The notes: a model not told the origin generated them from the sequence alone. 64,000 bases of DNA from Siphonodentalium dalli (GCA_032622095.1 CP136069.1:45484194-45548193), one strand, 5' to 3'; numbered from the stretch's first letter, positions 11,408 to 24,005 are shown. Numbers and translations are program-made.

Positions 11408-13135
11408 AACTAGCAGGTTAGCCCGCCACTGGCGGCATTGGTCCCATGGCTTTGGTCGATCCATTAATTTTAGTTTTTCAAGGTAACCCCGTACAGGACC
11501 GGGCTACTCAAAAACCAATTTTCAAGTCGATAGCTCCACCCGTTTCCGAGATCTGGTCTGCGCGAAGCTGGCGTCGCACGGGCTCGGCGACCCGATAAAA
11601 TTCGTATCCGGGGCAAGATACATTCACATACCAAATTTCAAGTCGATAGCTCCACCTGTTTCCGATATCTCGTCTGCGCATGCACTGCACGGGCGTCGCA
11701 CGGGCTCGCCAATATGACAGCGACGACCACCTGGTCAAACTACACTCACGTACCAAGTTTCGTCCCGATCGGTCGAGGTGTTGGTATCTGATGCAAAAGA
11801 CGAAATTGTGAGTGTTGGTCAATAGTCCCCGTCGTGAACCCCATCCTCGCAAAGAGCGGACAGTCAATTAATCCCGTCGTGAACCTCCATCACCAACGCG
11901 ACGTAAACATGTGTTGCGTTCTAAAAATAGGAAAGCACTTTCTCTCTGCATAATAAATTTCGAGCGATAACGTTTGCGTAAATACGAAATTGGGAGTGTT
12001 GGTTTGTAACCGGGATTTCTGAGAAGCATTATGCCTATAACTACCCCCCCCCCCTAAGCCCTGACCTAAGTGTCATACATACTATAACAATGATGTTGTA
12101 AGAGTACTATGGCATCCAATAAATCTCCCCGCATAGGAAAGCACTCAATGTTCCCGTATAACTCTGCAGATGCTAATAACGTTGAATGGGAAACAGACGC
12201 TCTTTATAGTGATGCATCAAAAACAAACGCTCATTAAATAATCACTTGATTAACCCACGCCGTGCCTTTGCGGTGATTTGGGAGTGGATAAAGGGTGCTC
12301 AGAGCTTCTCCAAAATGCGACAACTACGGTGTTCGTGGGTTTTTACACTTATATACGAAAAATGAGCTTGTGGGTACCCGTTTCCAGGTCATGTTGGGTG
12401 GACAAAATAACCCGACAAAAATATTCCCCGTCCCGAGTTGACCATACATAACAAATTTCACGTCGCTGCCACCGCTGATGCCTGAAATATCGCCGAAGGT
12501 CATTTGCGGGTACCCGTGTCAAGGTCATGTTGGGTGGACAAAATAACCTGACAAAAATATTTCCCGTCCCGAGTTGACCATACATAACGAATTTCACATC
12601 GATGTCACCGCTGACATATCGCCCAAGGTCATTTGTGGGTACCCGTTTGAAGGTCAAGGTCACCTCGGCTGGACAAACTGACCCGACGAAAATCTCCCCC
12701 GTCCCTTGGAACCCCTAAGTACGAAATTTCCGAGATATCGCCCAAGGTCATTTGTGGGTACCCGCTTGAAGGTCAAGGTCACCTCGGGCGTACAAACTGA
12801 CCCGACGAAAATCTCCCCCGTCCCTTGGAACCCCTAAGTACGAAATTTCGTCTCGATATCCCCAGTTTCCGAGACGGTCAAATGCCGTATTTTCTAATAG
12901 CGACGCGTCATATACAAACGCTCATTAATTATCACGCGATTAACCCATCAATCCCCATTACGGTGACAGTTGAAGGGTGAAGGAGTGCTCGGGCGTTCTC
13001 AGAAGCGGTGCGATGACACTTCCCGTGGCTTTTTACCCTTAGATAGGAAGTTTGGGCTCAATCGGTCGAGCCGTTTTCGAGTCTATAAAGGACACACACA
13101 TTTGTATATGTATGTCTCAAAATATATAGTAGACT
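11408..13135. repeat. Family H compound repeat, copy 1
   Basis: It begins TAGCAGGTTAGCCCGCCACT and ends with GTCTATAAAGGACACACACA followed by CTCAAAATATATAGTAGAC. The body is GC-richer than its surroundings and is made of degenerate ~95-120 bp units, for example GGGTACCCGTTT...AAGGTCA...ACAAACTGACCCGACG repeated at 12370-12850. No coding capacity is credible. The same head/tail pair recurs at 13135. Confidence 0.65.
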
Positions 13136-13978
13136 AGCAGGTTAGCCCGCCACTGGCGGCGTTCATCAGAAACATGACAATTTTAATTTTTTTTAATTAA
13201 TTTAATTGTTTAATTTTGGTTTTTCAATATTTTACCCGATTTGACCTTGAATTGATAATTTTCAAGGTCAGGTCGGGGTCACAATTTAACCCGTGCATGA
13301 CACTTCCCATAGGTAGCAAGTGTGAGCGCAATCGGTTCGAGTCTATAAAGGACACATGCACACATATATATAATTTGTGGGTACCCGTTTCGAGGTGAAA
13401 ATCACCTAGGGCGGAAAAACTGACCCGATCCGCGTTCCTAGGAAGCCCTAAGTACGTAAGAATCACACAACACGCATATATATAATTTGTGGGTACCCGT
13501 TTCAAGGTGAAAATCACCTAGGGCGGAAAAACTGACCCGATCCGCGTTACTAGGAAGCCCTGAGTACATAAGAATCACACAACACGCTCATGTCTGTATA
13601 ATGACGCACACGCCGAGACCCAGACGTAAGAATCACATTGCGAAAACTAATAAAAAATGTAGAGTTACGCCTCTTAGATCAATACGTCAATGACTATGAA
13701 GAGCGTTAACCGGATACATCTCCCAATATGGAAGATATAAGGAGCGTTGGTGTGTTAACCCCCACGGTGCCATTTTTTGTGACTGGGAAGGGAGAAGCGG
13801 TGCTCTGAGCTTGTCCAAAATGCGACGTGGACGATCCCCATGGGTTTTTACATTTATATACAAAATTTGAGCTCGATCCGCGCAGCCGTTTTCGATTCTT
13901 TGAAGTACCCACATACACACATATATATATACACACATATATACACATATACGGAAGTCTCAAAATATATAGGAGACA
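13135..13978. repeat. Family H compound repeat, copy 2, head-to-tail with copy 1
   Basis: Same head (CTAGCAGGTTAGCCCGCCAC) and same tail (CTCAAAATATATAGGAGACA). Internally a ~115 bp unit with GTGGGTACCCGTTTC and CCTAGGGCGGAAAAACTGAC is repeated twice (13377-13580). A CA/TA-rich microsatellite sits at 13906-13950. Confidence 0.65.
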
Positions 13979-14019
13979 AGCTACAAAAAAGAAAAGCATT
14001 TTGATGTTTTAGTTATTTT

Positions 14020-14250
14020 TTCTTTTCTTCCTTGGATTTTTCTCTCCAGAAGAAGGGGGTGTCGATTTTGTTGATCTTCATGCAATTTCCAGTTCGGCTC
14101 TTCTAGTGATGTCTTCTTCTTTCTATTTCTTCTTCAGAGAGTTGTGATTGCTGTTGGTTTTCATCAATTTCCTGTAGTATAGGAGCTGCTTCTTCCATCA
14201 TCTGTTTTTGAGTTTGTGATGTTGGTTCTCCTTCCTTGGTAGACCTTGTA
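14020..14250 (-). pseudogene. Possible degraded antisense coding fragment, unrecognised
   Basis: On the minus strand one frame reads TKEGEPTSQTQKQMMEEAAP, then ILQEIDENQQQSQLSEEEIE and RRRHH before TAG. The composition is hydrophilic and Gln/Glu-rich, like a coiled coil. Continuation of the frame requires a shift. It lies inside an HS2ST1-like intron and next to a broken family B piece. I do not recognise a family. It may be a decayed transposon-derived ORF or merely purine-rich noncoding DNA. Confidence 0.2.
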
Positions 14251-14252
14251 GT

Positions 14253-14307
14253 CTGTGCATTCTCTTATATATGCGAGGTTCCCTATGGTGTCATGAAAGG
14301 GTTCAAA
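14253..14307. mobile_element. Family B fragment
   Basis: TGTGCATTCTCTTATATATG followed directly by GTGTCATGAAAGGGTT; the central part of the element is missing. Confidence 0.55.
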
Positions 14308-14418
14308 TGGCCTTAATCGGCTTTGAATTGTATTTAATAGTTCTGACATGTGGGAATTGAAGATATCATCCAGAAACCATTTTGGACTACCAGATGCACA
14401 GACAAGACACCAGCGATT

Positions 14419-14583
14419 TTAATCCTTTCATGACGGGAGCTGCCCTGGTGCAGCTTTAAAGATCCTGTGCCAGTGCATTCTCTTATATATGTGAGTCTTC
14501 ATTAGGGAGACTCACATATATATGAGAATGCATTGGCATAGGGTTTTCTCAAAATTTCAAGAAGCTTGTCATGGAAGGGTTAA
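14419..14583. mobile_element. Family B palindromic MITE, TTAA-flanked
   Basis: Starts TTAATCCTTTCATGACGGG, contains the GCATTCTCTTATATATG hairpin pair, ends TTGTCATGGAAGGGTTAA. Confidence 0.75.
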
Positions 14584-16015
14584 GGATGGCATGTGGGAGC
14601 ACTGTTATTTTATTGACTACTACTGAATATATCATCCAGAAACTAGCTTCAATGAACAGACAGACACCAGTGATTTTAATAGTCTGCCAAAATTATGTTC
14701 AGGGTTAGAGGGAAAACATAATCTGAAAACAATCTCCCATAATACTATAACAACAAGCCTGTCTCCTGGTCTCCATTTGTCTTGAGAGGCACTCACACGA
14801 TCTTCATGGTTTATCCAGAAATATTGGCTTCATTGTATTAACAGCACAATGCCTCCACAGGTTAGGTCATGACACATAACTCAATTCAATCTCTGCTTCG
14901 TATCTATGAACAGTTGCTCTATTCCATTTCATGCACATTTGCTCAGTCAGTTGTGATTTGCTCCGACCCAATCCAATCGTGATAGCAGGCGCACAGTAGA
15001 TGAAATGAATTTTGCAGTTAGGTAACTAAGGCAATTGAGTTTGTTAGCCACTAAATCAGCAGATACCAATATAAGGCTGTGACAGTTATGGTTACTTTAT
15101 TCTACGACTTCTAGAAAAATAATTTTCTCTGATGTGCTGCTAGTATCTGAGTCACCAAAGCTTTCTTCTAATTTGTTATATCTCATTCTGCCTCGGGGTG
15201 TTATTGCTTGAAAGATATGTGGATTCTTCTAACTGTTTAATATGTCTGTCTTGGAATAGGCCTCGGGATTATACAAGAGAGGTTCTGCAAACTAACAAAA
15301 CAGTTAAAGATCCAATTAACACCATATTAATCTTTTCTATACTAAATACACATTGATGAGTTGTTCCCTTGGGAAATGTTCAGATATAGAGGATCATATA
15401 AAATATGCCCAGTCATTATTACAAATGAACGTCTGACCAAACATGTATCTAAACTGATTTCAAGACGCCTGGGGAACTCCCGGAGGCAGCGACGTCTTGC
15501 GGATATAAATATGGATGATTTATACTGACCGACATCCAGTATTGATTCCAAACTATTTATGTCATTTGTGTCGTGAAAACACTGTCTATTTGTCCATAAT
15601 TGATTTGCAAGTCAGAACAAACTCTTCACTTAATATAATAACAATTGACTATGATTTAGGACTCGCAAGTTAACACAATGAAATATCGGATAAAGTGCCG
15701 GTAATTGAAAAAAGTTACTAAATTTTGGTAGAAGTGAAATAATAACACACGTGTTAGTTTATCTTCTGACATCATTATCTCAATATCTATATTTGGCCAG
15801 TATATGCACAGAAGCGAATTGCTTATGATGTGCACGTTATGTGAACATTTGACTGATTTGGCAGCGTTTATTTTTTACGCTAACCAAACAGAGTTTGTGA
15901 TTCCCTCACAGACAGAAATAGAATTGGTGGTACTCGCTGTGAGACTGTGACTCAAGGTATGGTAGAGAACGAAGTATACTCCGACGGATTTCAATTCGAC
16001 TGCAAACAACTATAT

Positions 16016-16141
16016 GAATATGAATCATTCTGCTCTTGCATTATCTGTTTTCTGTCTGTCATCTACTTTTATGGCTTGAACATCCCTCCAAATGGATAAT
16101 ATAACTGAATGGGAGAGTCCATTTCATATAGAAAGGGTTAA
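16016..16141. mobile_element. Family D element, partial
   Basis: Shares ATTATCTGTTTTCTGTCTGT, CATCCCTCCAAATGGATAAT and the end GGGAGAGTCCATTTC...GAAAGGGTTAA with copies at 30331, 36877 and 37102. The end again reads TTAA. Confidence 0.5.
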
Positions 16142-16596
16142 ACATAACTTGCTAAAGCTATTACCGTACATGTACTTGTATGTGTTCCATACTTCTTTAT
16201 TACATGATCCTACCCTTATTCCATTCAATAAACCCATTCTATAAATTGTGATATTAAACGTTCGTTTAATAACAGGAAATGGTGCCAGGTGACATTTGAC
16301 TTCCAGTGTGTCATCTGTTTACATTCCATATGCTATGTCTCAAAATACTATGGCTTCCGATATTTTTCCAACAAACTATAATGAATGAAGAGTTTGAAAT
16401 GTTATTTCATTAAATATACGTCATTAAATACGACAAGGAGTCTTTATTTATCTGGGACTATTTATTTACGCGGGCAAACAACCCATAGTTAAGTGAAACG
16501 TCATCGCATGCCTTATATAAGCCAATGTTAGTTTCGCATCTCATTGGTTGATTTAACAATGTTTTGTCATGGTTTTGGGTCAATGTAATAAATAGA

Positions 16597-16741
16597 ATCT
16601 ACAACTCGTCCCCAGTTTATAGCGGAATTTACAAAACTCGTCCAGTAAATTAGGTCTGGACCTTGTCAAAGGTTCGGTCCAGACCTAATTTACTGGACTC
16701 GTTTTGTAAATTCCGCTATAAACTGGGGACGAGTTGTAGAT
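16597..16741. mobile_element. Near-perfect 145 bp palindrome (foldback/MITE)
   Basis: The left arm (16597-16661) begins ATCTACAACTCGTCCCCAGT and contains TAAATTAGGTCTGGACC. The right arm is its complement, ending ACTGGGGACGAGTTGTAGAT. The only difference I saw is a CTCGT block that is in the same orientation in both arms. The loop is about 15 bases (TTGTCAAAGGTTC region). Such high arm identity suggests a young element or ongoing arm homogenisation. Confidence 0.75.
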
Positions 16742-17188
16742 CCTCTATATATTTGTACCTAAAATAACAGGATTATAACATGCTCTGCTGCTACATTCCC
16801 TGACCCCAACGTCGCTCATTTTACATGCCATCCCTGCATACATTCCTGCTACACATCATGGTACTATAGAAGAAAAATGGTACAGTAACAATGCAATTCT
16901 GCAAAATTTACAATTACTCGGAAAACTACCAAATGTAGTCAATTGATGTGAGCAATGCTTGTGATGTTGAAACGGATGTATCGGCGAAGAATTGGACTCT
17001 GCCATACAAGAGAGGTAAATTTGCTAGAGGCCGGTTTAATTCCCGATAACCTCTAATTTGTAATCCATAAAAAGGGAGGGTAACCTAATTTGTGTTTCTG
17101 GGCAAGTTGTAAAATAGATCTTTCAATCATTATGTCTATAAAGATGATGGAGAACAGGAGAATGTCAATGAACAACTATTATGTAGGG

Positions 17189-17755
17189 AGTTCGTGGTCC
17201 AGTGGTTATCGTGATTCATGCCCGACTTGTTGTGATACCAATGCACCGTCCTGAGTTCACCGCCCACCAGTAGATTATTGAGTCACCCTTGACAGTGGCT
17301 TGGTCGGCTTTAGCAATGTGTGTCTGCAGAGTCGCACTCTGTTTAAATCCCAGGCCAAGTTGTGAACCTTGACCAAGGTCACTTGTACTGTGACAGCTTC
17401 GTCTTACCAAGATGCGAAATAGGTACCAAGCGTGTTGGGGAAGCGAAAGTTTGTGTGGAGATATGAATATGTACAGTAATGCCCTAAGTAATTGACTCCT
17501 TAACCACAGCAGAATTATGGGTAACTTTTCAGGATTTAGTCGGAAATATGGCTTGTTGCCATTCATCGGAAAGCTCTCGGGGGGCAATAGTGCATACGAA
17601 CATGTCTCGTCGCTCTGGTGAAGCCCCTGTAAAATGGCAGCACGCATTAGACTCAGCATTGGTCAACAACTGGGGTAATAATTTAACTATTCAAGCATTT
17701 AGGGACTCGCGTGATTAAGCGCTATATAAAATCAATCCATTAATATTTTTATTTA
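17189..17755 (+). mobile_element. tRNA-derived SINE, interrupted by a half A element
   Basis: The head contains an A-box-like TGGTCCAGTGGTTA (17198-17211), as in tRNAs, with a weak B-box-like GAGTTCACCGCCC about 60 bases later. The tail contains GATTAAGCGCTATATAAAAT followed by an AT-rich end, the kind of conserved 3' end seen in invertebrate SINEs. A truncated A element (17472-17579) sits inside. It is not a functional tRNA, because the second half cannot fold into a cloverleaf. Confidence 0.5.
17472..17579. mobile_element. Family A half element (left arm to centre)
   Basis: TACAGTAATGCCCTAAGTAA through CATTCATCGGAAAGCTCTC, then unrelated sequence; no right arm. Confidence 0.65.
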
Positions 17756-18428
17756 TGCATAAGGTAATTAATGAGAATTATTGCCAAAAATATTCAGCAA
17801 TAAAAAAGACTAAAATTGAGATTGAGAAGAATAGTATTCTGTGCTGTGATTGACTTTGATGTGGTCGGGATACTAGAAAAACACATCCATTTTATTTTGG
17901 CCTAATTAATAAATTGGGAGAAGTTCTCAATATGGAACATTTAGGCTGGTGCCTGACTTAACGATGGGATTTACTGCCTCCCAATCTCAGTACTGACAAA
18001 GCATAGGTTCCTGAGAAGAATGCCTTAATCATTGGCACTAACTACGTTTGTTATGTTTGATCGTACAATAATTGTGTTGAAGTGGGTCATTTATTATCAT
18101 AGAATCCCTCTCGTTTGTTCCGTAATCTTCTTTACTGTCGGTTAGACTTATTGTTCTCTATTAAATTTATCCTGAGAGTACTTAGTAAGACATTATTCAT
18201 GATTACTTGTGTTTTTTTTTAATATTAACCCAAGTAACATGAAAGGCATGGATGGCCTTGGTTGTAGGTTTATAATTTAGAAATAAAAGTTACCAAATTA
18301 TGTATTTCCTCAAGAACATACTAATAGTACAGTATAATGATAGTATTAATGCGATATTACCCACAAAACACACTTCGTATGAACTGCGCATTTGTTTTTA
18401 TACCGTGATCACGTACTCTACTATAGTA

Positions 18429-18829
18429 TTAACCCTTTACCCAACAAACCGGCCAAAACCGGCCAAATAAAGCTTCAACAGCCTAAAATATCTTGGGTCT
18501 GTCTCAATAGAACCATACAAATATGGATATCATTGGAACCGGCTCATTGACCACATTGTGATGGTTATAGTTATGCCCTGTGCCAATGCATTCTCTTATA
18601 TATGCGAGTCGACCATAGGTCGCCTCGCATATATAAGAGAATGCATTGGCCTAAAAAAAAACTTTTTATAACACTTTTTACCATTTTTTCTTACATTCTT
18701 TAACAATTTCATAATTTTTAATGCGTTAATTCCAATGCATTCTCTTATATATGCGAGGCGTCCTATGGTCGACTCGCGTATATAAGAGAATGCATTGGCA
18801 CAGGGCCCTTCTGTTGGGTAAAGGGTTAA
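18429..18829. mobile_element. Family B' element, ~400 bp, TTAA-flanked, copy 1
   Basis: TTAACCCTTTACCCAACAAA start and TTGGGTAAAGGGTTAA end. Inside: CCGGCCAAAACCGGCC, ATGGATATCATTGGAACCGG, and two hairpins built from GCATTCTCTTATATATGCGA. A second copy lies at 26686 in the opposite orientation. Confidence 0.8.
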
Positions 18830-19034
18830 TGGTCATTGTGAAAAAAAGTTGTTAATCGCCACCCTGGGTATAAAGGCACACTATGGGTGTAAACGTTTCC
18901 TATACGTTTTGAACGGGAAAGTGATATACCAACAGTAGGGACTACAATGTCGCATTACAGTAACATCGGATTTAATCAGTCCCTGGTAAAATATAGTTCC
19001 AACCATATGGGTGTGGAGGGTGTCAGATTGGAAG

Positions 19035-19230
19035 TACAGTAATGCCCTAAATGATCGACTCCTTAACCACAGCAGAATTATGGGTAACTTTTCAGGATTT
19101 AGTCGGAAATATGGCTTGTTGCCATTCATCGGAAAGCTCTGTTGCAACAAGCCATATCTCCGACTAAATCCTGAAAAATTACCCATAATTCTGCTGTGGT
19201 TAAGGAGTGATTATTTAGGGCATTACTGTA
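19035..19230. mobile_element. Family A MITE, nearly complete
   Basis: TACAGTAATGCCCTAAATGA to GGGCATTACTGTA; both arms present, with a shortened centre (AAAGCTCTGTTGCAACAAGC). Confidence 0.8.
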
Positions 19231-20523
19231 TCCAACAGTTGGGAAGCTTGCTATGGAATTTGGTCTGGTTAATTGTGGGGGTGAATGCACTAAGTTGGAT
19301 ACAACTCCCCTCCAATAGAGACCCTCTAGCTACCTCGCGGGTTGTCCACTGAAGACTGGAACCAGACAATAAGCAGATTGTTTGACGCCTTCCATTAAGC
19401 TCTCATTTGCTGGTGTTTAACGGATGAATAATATGTCAAGCATATGTGAACCCTGCCCTCTTTCTGAAGGTTTGATAGATGCCCTGAAGCATACTCGATC
19501 AGGCCTTAATAGTTAACGACCTCTGAACTCATATTGACAGGTCCGATAAACGCTGTGAAGTACTCTCAATCATGCCTTATTTGGTGATTAGTCCAATCAT
19601 TCTTAAGTCAACAACACATCGTCTTAGTGATGAGGGTGGCGCACTCGACCGTTGAGGCCGATCTAGAATCATTAAGGTGATATACTCAATGGCACTTTCC
19701 AAATCCTCCAGGGAGACCCAAATAGGTTTCATCAAATTGATTTTGCGGGGAGAAAATGAATTTTATAGACCAATAATTCATTGGACCCTATCAATCTTCA
19801 CTAATCTTCTCATACAGCACACTCGATTCTTTTGGTGATTCGTCTTAACAAATTTATCAAGAAAAAAAAAAACTATTTCTACTTTAATTTTGCTTGCCCT
19901 GCAGATTAGTTCAATATATCTATGTTAGGATATTAAAGATATTCACAGCTCCAAGCTAATATTTATGAAGCGTATTTGGATCTTCATTTAGAATCCAGTG
20001 TATAAGTTACAGGGAGATTCGTTGCCGGATACGGCATCATGTGTGGAAAAGTGAGACTCATATATGACTCAATAGCCGGCAACTAAGTCCTGTGATGTTT
20101 TTATCATGCTGTCCATGTAATTACGAGTACATAGTTCATCAGATTATGGTAAGCTAAATGTGTCCAGATGGCTATAATATTATGTAACGTCACAGTGATG
20201 CATGATGGATGTAGAACGTCATGCACTCAGTCAATCACTCGTCGCCAAAAGTGTGGCAGCATATAAAATTTTATAGTTAATTTATATGCAACTTTAGAAT
20301 TAGTCAAATGTATCAGATACAGGTTTTGGCTGGTTTTGGTCCATGTAACTTCGTTTTTCGATTCCCAGAGCATGATTTACGAAGGTAATTACTTTTATTG
20401 GTGCCAAAATATTCTGTAAATATGCTTGAGGTGATAAATTTCCAAGAAAAAACAGGATGGCATCCATCGACCCCATATAGAATCAATTTCCCCCAATGCC
20501 TTTCAATATGGGGTCGGTGCTAA

Positions 20524-20744
20524 TTAACCCTTCCATGACTGGAGCTTCCTGAAGTTTTGTGAAAACAAGAGGAGGCCTATGCATTCTCTTATATATGCAA
20601 GCTTCCCATATATTGAGCCTCGCATATATAAGAGAATGCATTAGCCTAACAATATTTACCTTGACCTTGTAAGCCAGTGCATTCTCTTATATATGCGAGG
20701 CTCCCTATGGATATTATATGCAGCTCCCATCATGAAAGGATTAA
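20524..20744. mobile_element. Family B MITE, TTAA-flanked
   Basis: TTAACCCTTCCATGACTGGA start and CATCATGAAAGGATTAA end, with three copies of the TTCTCTTATATATGC hairpin arm. Confidence 0.75.
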
Positions 20745-20860
20745 AGTGAACCTTATGTCCCTTCATCTCTATATTCTCATTGGTCGATCTTGTACGCCAG
20801 CATGATAATATAACATAACATGCTTACAAGAAGTTCCATGAAACAAGGAATTCCATCCAC

Positions 20861-21277
20861 GCCTGAATATAATGTGTCTGACATTTGCAGAATGGAATCC
20901 CTAGAGGGTGAATTTAGTGACGCTGTCCCTCACTGTGGGCTAGCATCACCAAATTTATCATATGGGGACCTCATTCTGCTTAGGCCTCATCTTCTGGGAA
21001 GTATCTATAGTATCAAATTAACATTGTTTTTAGTTACTTTTTCCCTTCTGTTCAGTTTCTTTATCCCCTAATTTGCAGAAGATAAAATTCATAATCGAGG
21101 TGACTTATAATGAGTGAATATCACCAACTTCAACTGGGGAACTTCAATCTGATCCTAGGTCTCCCATTGCAGTTAGGTCCCCAGAGGGTCAATTTTATCC
21201 ACTTTGCAGGATAGCATGACTAAATTCACCCTCTGGGGACCTCATTTTGCAAATGATAGACACACTATTTGCAGGCT
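20861..21277. mobile_element. Family C foldback element, near full length (~415 bp)
   Basis: Starts GCCTGAATATAATGTGTCTG, ends GATAGACACACTATTTGCAG. Contains both palindromic arms (TGAATTTAGTGACGCT and complement) and the inner GGCCTCATCTTCTGGGAAGT ... CTAATTTGCAGAAGATAAAA pair. This copy best defines the family's length. Confidence 0.7.
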
Positions 21278-22233
21278 TGTTTCTACTCACTTATTTTATC
21301 TATTTATACATTCAGATTTGTTCAGAGGAGGTCACCAGCTAAAAAAAACAAATTTAAAAAAAAAAACAATTAAAGTTGACCTGTCAAAAAGAGGCTGAGT
21401 TAGGGGTCTTAACAAATTTCTCTTTAATGGAAATACCTTTTTCTTCAAACTCTGCCCCAACCACCCCTGCCTCCTAATAAACAGCTCGTCCCCCATCCCT
21501 GTCTCGAACCCCAGATTCATCCAAATTCCACCAGAATGGTGCGCAGCCAACTAGAGTTAATTGTACACATGTCATCAATTGATATTTGCGATCTTATCTG
21601 ACACACTGGGATAATCATCCAAGGCCTAGCATTGGGGTATGTGTGTGTTGTCATTAAAATCAAATACAATGTACTCTTCCTTTATCTGATTTTGCAAAGA
21701 AAAATTTTGGTATATACATGATTGAATTTGTCCAGCCATCTGTCTGTGCATCCTTCTGTCTGTCAATTTGTCAACAATTGTCTTCTCCTCCAGATCCGTA
21801 AGACCGAATGGGTTCATATGTTTCCTAGGTGATTCAGATTCAGATTTTTTCAAATGAGGTCACCAGGTCCAATAGGTGCTAAGCCAGAGACATAACTCCT
21901 TCCTGGGATAGTATTTATTAAAACAACACTTTCTCAAGACCATTGAGCACCAAAGGTCCAGGACTTAATAATTTCATAATGATTTAAAACATAATGATTT
22001 AACAAAAAATTAAATAATAATTATATTCTAATCAACATAATTATAAAGTTCCGGCATTGACATCGACATCAAATTGTGCTAAGCTCTTATGTCACTGCGC
22101 GTGTCAATAATACATGTGTGCCTAAATCAAAAATATGAGGCTGGGTTTAGGAGCTAATTATGTGATAAATTATTGATATCCTATGATTTGTTTTGATATA
22201 TTCTCTCACTGTGTTATTTTTGTTTATTTTCAG

Positions 22234-22331
22234 ACATTTGATGAGTGTGTGGAGAAAGGTGCTGAAGACTGTGATCCCGAGGACCTATGGCTCCAGATTC
22301 CTTATTTCTGTGGTCATGATGCCGCCTGCTG
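22234..22331 (+). CDS. HS2ST1: HS2ST1-like, second visible exon (four-cysteine segment)
   Basis: The exon encodes TFDECVEKGAEDCDPEDLWL, then QIPYFCGHDAAC and the first two bases of a Trp codon. It contains the four cysteines that form two disulfides in vertebrate HS2ST (Cys-x8-Cys and Cys-x5-Cys spacing), as well as the LWLQIP-FCGH motif. It is preceded by TTTATTTTCAG (AG at 22232-22233) and followed by GTAAGT at 22332. It starts in phase 0, matching the end of the previous exon, and leaves two bases (TG) completed by G of the next exon. It lies after a 12.5 kb intron and just before a long poly-C tract at ~22381. Confidence 0.95.
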
Positions 22332-22374
22332 GTAAGTTTTATATCGTGTGTCAAAAGACCATCATTATTATACC

Positions 22375-23120
22375 CCACCCCACCCCCCCCCCCCCCCCCC
22401 CCCCCCCGCAACAAAGTTGGGGGGGGGGCTATACTAGAATCAGCTTGTCCATCCATTGTCTGTGGACACATCAACCACCATGGGAACCTGTGCACCTGCG
22501 ATTATGATGTCTGTTCGGCGTTTTTTGGTGGAGTTATCCCCCTTTTACGACTTAGAAAATTTTCGCAACATGTATAATTTTGTCCGAGTATTTATTCCTA
22601 CATTTATAGGTCATTTTTTTTTAACTTTGCACAGATATTTAGCACCATTGTAACCTGTGCATCTGCGATTATGATGTCTGTCCGACTTTTTGGTGTAGTT
22701 ATCCCCATTTTACGATTTAGAATTTTTTTCGCAACATGTATAATTTTGTCCGATCTTTTATTCCTATTTTTTTAGTTAAATTTTTTTTAACTTAGCACAG
22801 ATATTTAGTACCATGGGAACCTGTGCACCTGCGATATTGACGTCTGTCCGACTTTATTTTTTGTGGAGTTAATCCCCTTTTTCGACTTAGAACATTTTCG
22901 CAACATGCATAATTTTGTCCAAGCTTTTATTCCTACGTTTTTTGGTCAATAGGTTTATGATTACGGTTTGGGGTTAGGGTTGTGCACCTACAATGGGAAT
23001 CTGTTATTTTATTATTACTAACTTAATGTTTACTGTAATGTGAAACATCTTAGTGTTTTAAAAACATGGGGGGGGGGGGGGGTATCCTCAGTACCATTGG
23101 GGCAGTAACACCTCTAGTTT
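22375..23120. repeat. Tandem element bounded by poly-C and poly-G tracts
   Basis: It opens with a ~27-base C run and a hairpin to GGGGGGGGGCTATACTAGAA. Three ~165 bp units follow, marked by AACCTGTGCACCTGCGAT (22487, 22656 and 22819 areas) and TTTCGCAACATGTATAATTT. It ends at a G run with GGTATCCTCAGTACCATTGG. Same architecture as family F and the short copy at 39420. Confidence 0.65.
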
Positions 23121-23205
23121 AAAATTTACATTGCCAGTGTGTGTTACACTAAATCCTGTTTGGAGATTAGCCAACTGCCAGTTCGGTCATGCATTTTATA
23201 TCCTA

Positions 23206-24005
23206 ACTAGAAGGTGACCCGACTTCGTCCGGGCTTTGACCTTGAATTGACCATTTTGAAGGTCAAGGTCAGGTGGGGTCAAACACCAACACCCCAAAAA
23301 TGGTGGAAATCGGCCCAGCGGATGCCGGGAAATCGGCCCAGCGGATACCGAGATACCCTATGCATCAAATTTCGTCCGTAAAAATCCGCCAGTTTAACCC
23401 TATTTGATTTCCACTCAAGTATATAAACGCGCCTCATATACACACGCTCATTAATTATCAAGTTTCAACGTAAAGATAAATTACCATCGGTGCCCGAGAT
23501 ATCGCCAAGACGTCTGAAACAGTCAAATGCATCGGCTGGTTATTAAAGCGTTAACGTGATCTAACGTTATGACATCTAACGGCATCATAGAAGTTACGCA
23601 TTGTTTTTATCCCGATGGAAGATAGTACCACTTCTTCTTGATAATTGAGGCAGATAACTAAAACGGATACATACGCATTATATATCGTTGGAAAGAGGAA
23701 ACACGAAAGATTCTCACAGTGTCATTATTATGACTGGCATTTTATTATTCGCGCTGTTTCGAATCGATTTGTAAGCACCGAACTCAAATGAAAGTCCCGT
23801 AACACAGCGTAAAAACAGATTTGACCTCGGCACGTGAAAAGTTGACCTCGGATCTGAAAATTAATAGGCCCATGCCACCCCCCGGCCGAAAATACCCCCA
23901 CATACCAAGTTTCATCGAAATCGTCTCGGCCGTTTTCGAGTACATCGCGATCACACAGACACACACACACACACACAAACAGATCTTCCAAAATATATAA
24001 TAGAT
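23206..24005. repeat. Family H-like repeat, copy 3
   Basis: It starts CTAGAAGGTGACCCGACTTC and ends near CACACACACACACACACAAA followed by CCAAAATATATAATAG, the same head/tail logic as the copies at 11408 and 13135. It contains a CA microsatellite at 23953-23976. Confidence 0.55.

Larger units (their letters stand above)
9691..22233 (+). other. HS2ST1-like intron, 12.5 kb
   Basis: GTAAGA...TTTTCAG intron between phase 0 exons. It holds a solo family B end, a chimeric A element, two large H repeats, a SINE, a 145 bp hairpin, two A elements, a B' element, a B element and a C element. The stretches 10391-11407, 14700-16000, 19231-20523 and 21278-22233 look like unique AT-rich intron sequence with no feature I can support. 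Confidence 0.85.

Noticed and set aside
17189-17260. tRNA-like sequence TGGTCCAGTGGTTA
   Set aside because: Only the A-box half resembles a tRNA. No acceptor-stem pairing or anticodon arm can be built, so it is recorded as a SINE head.
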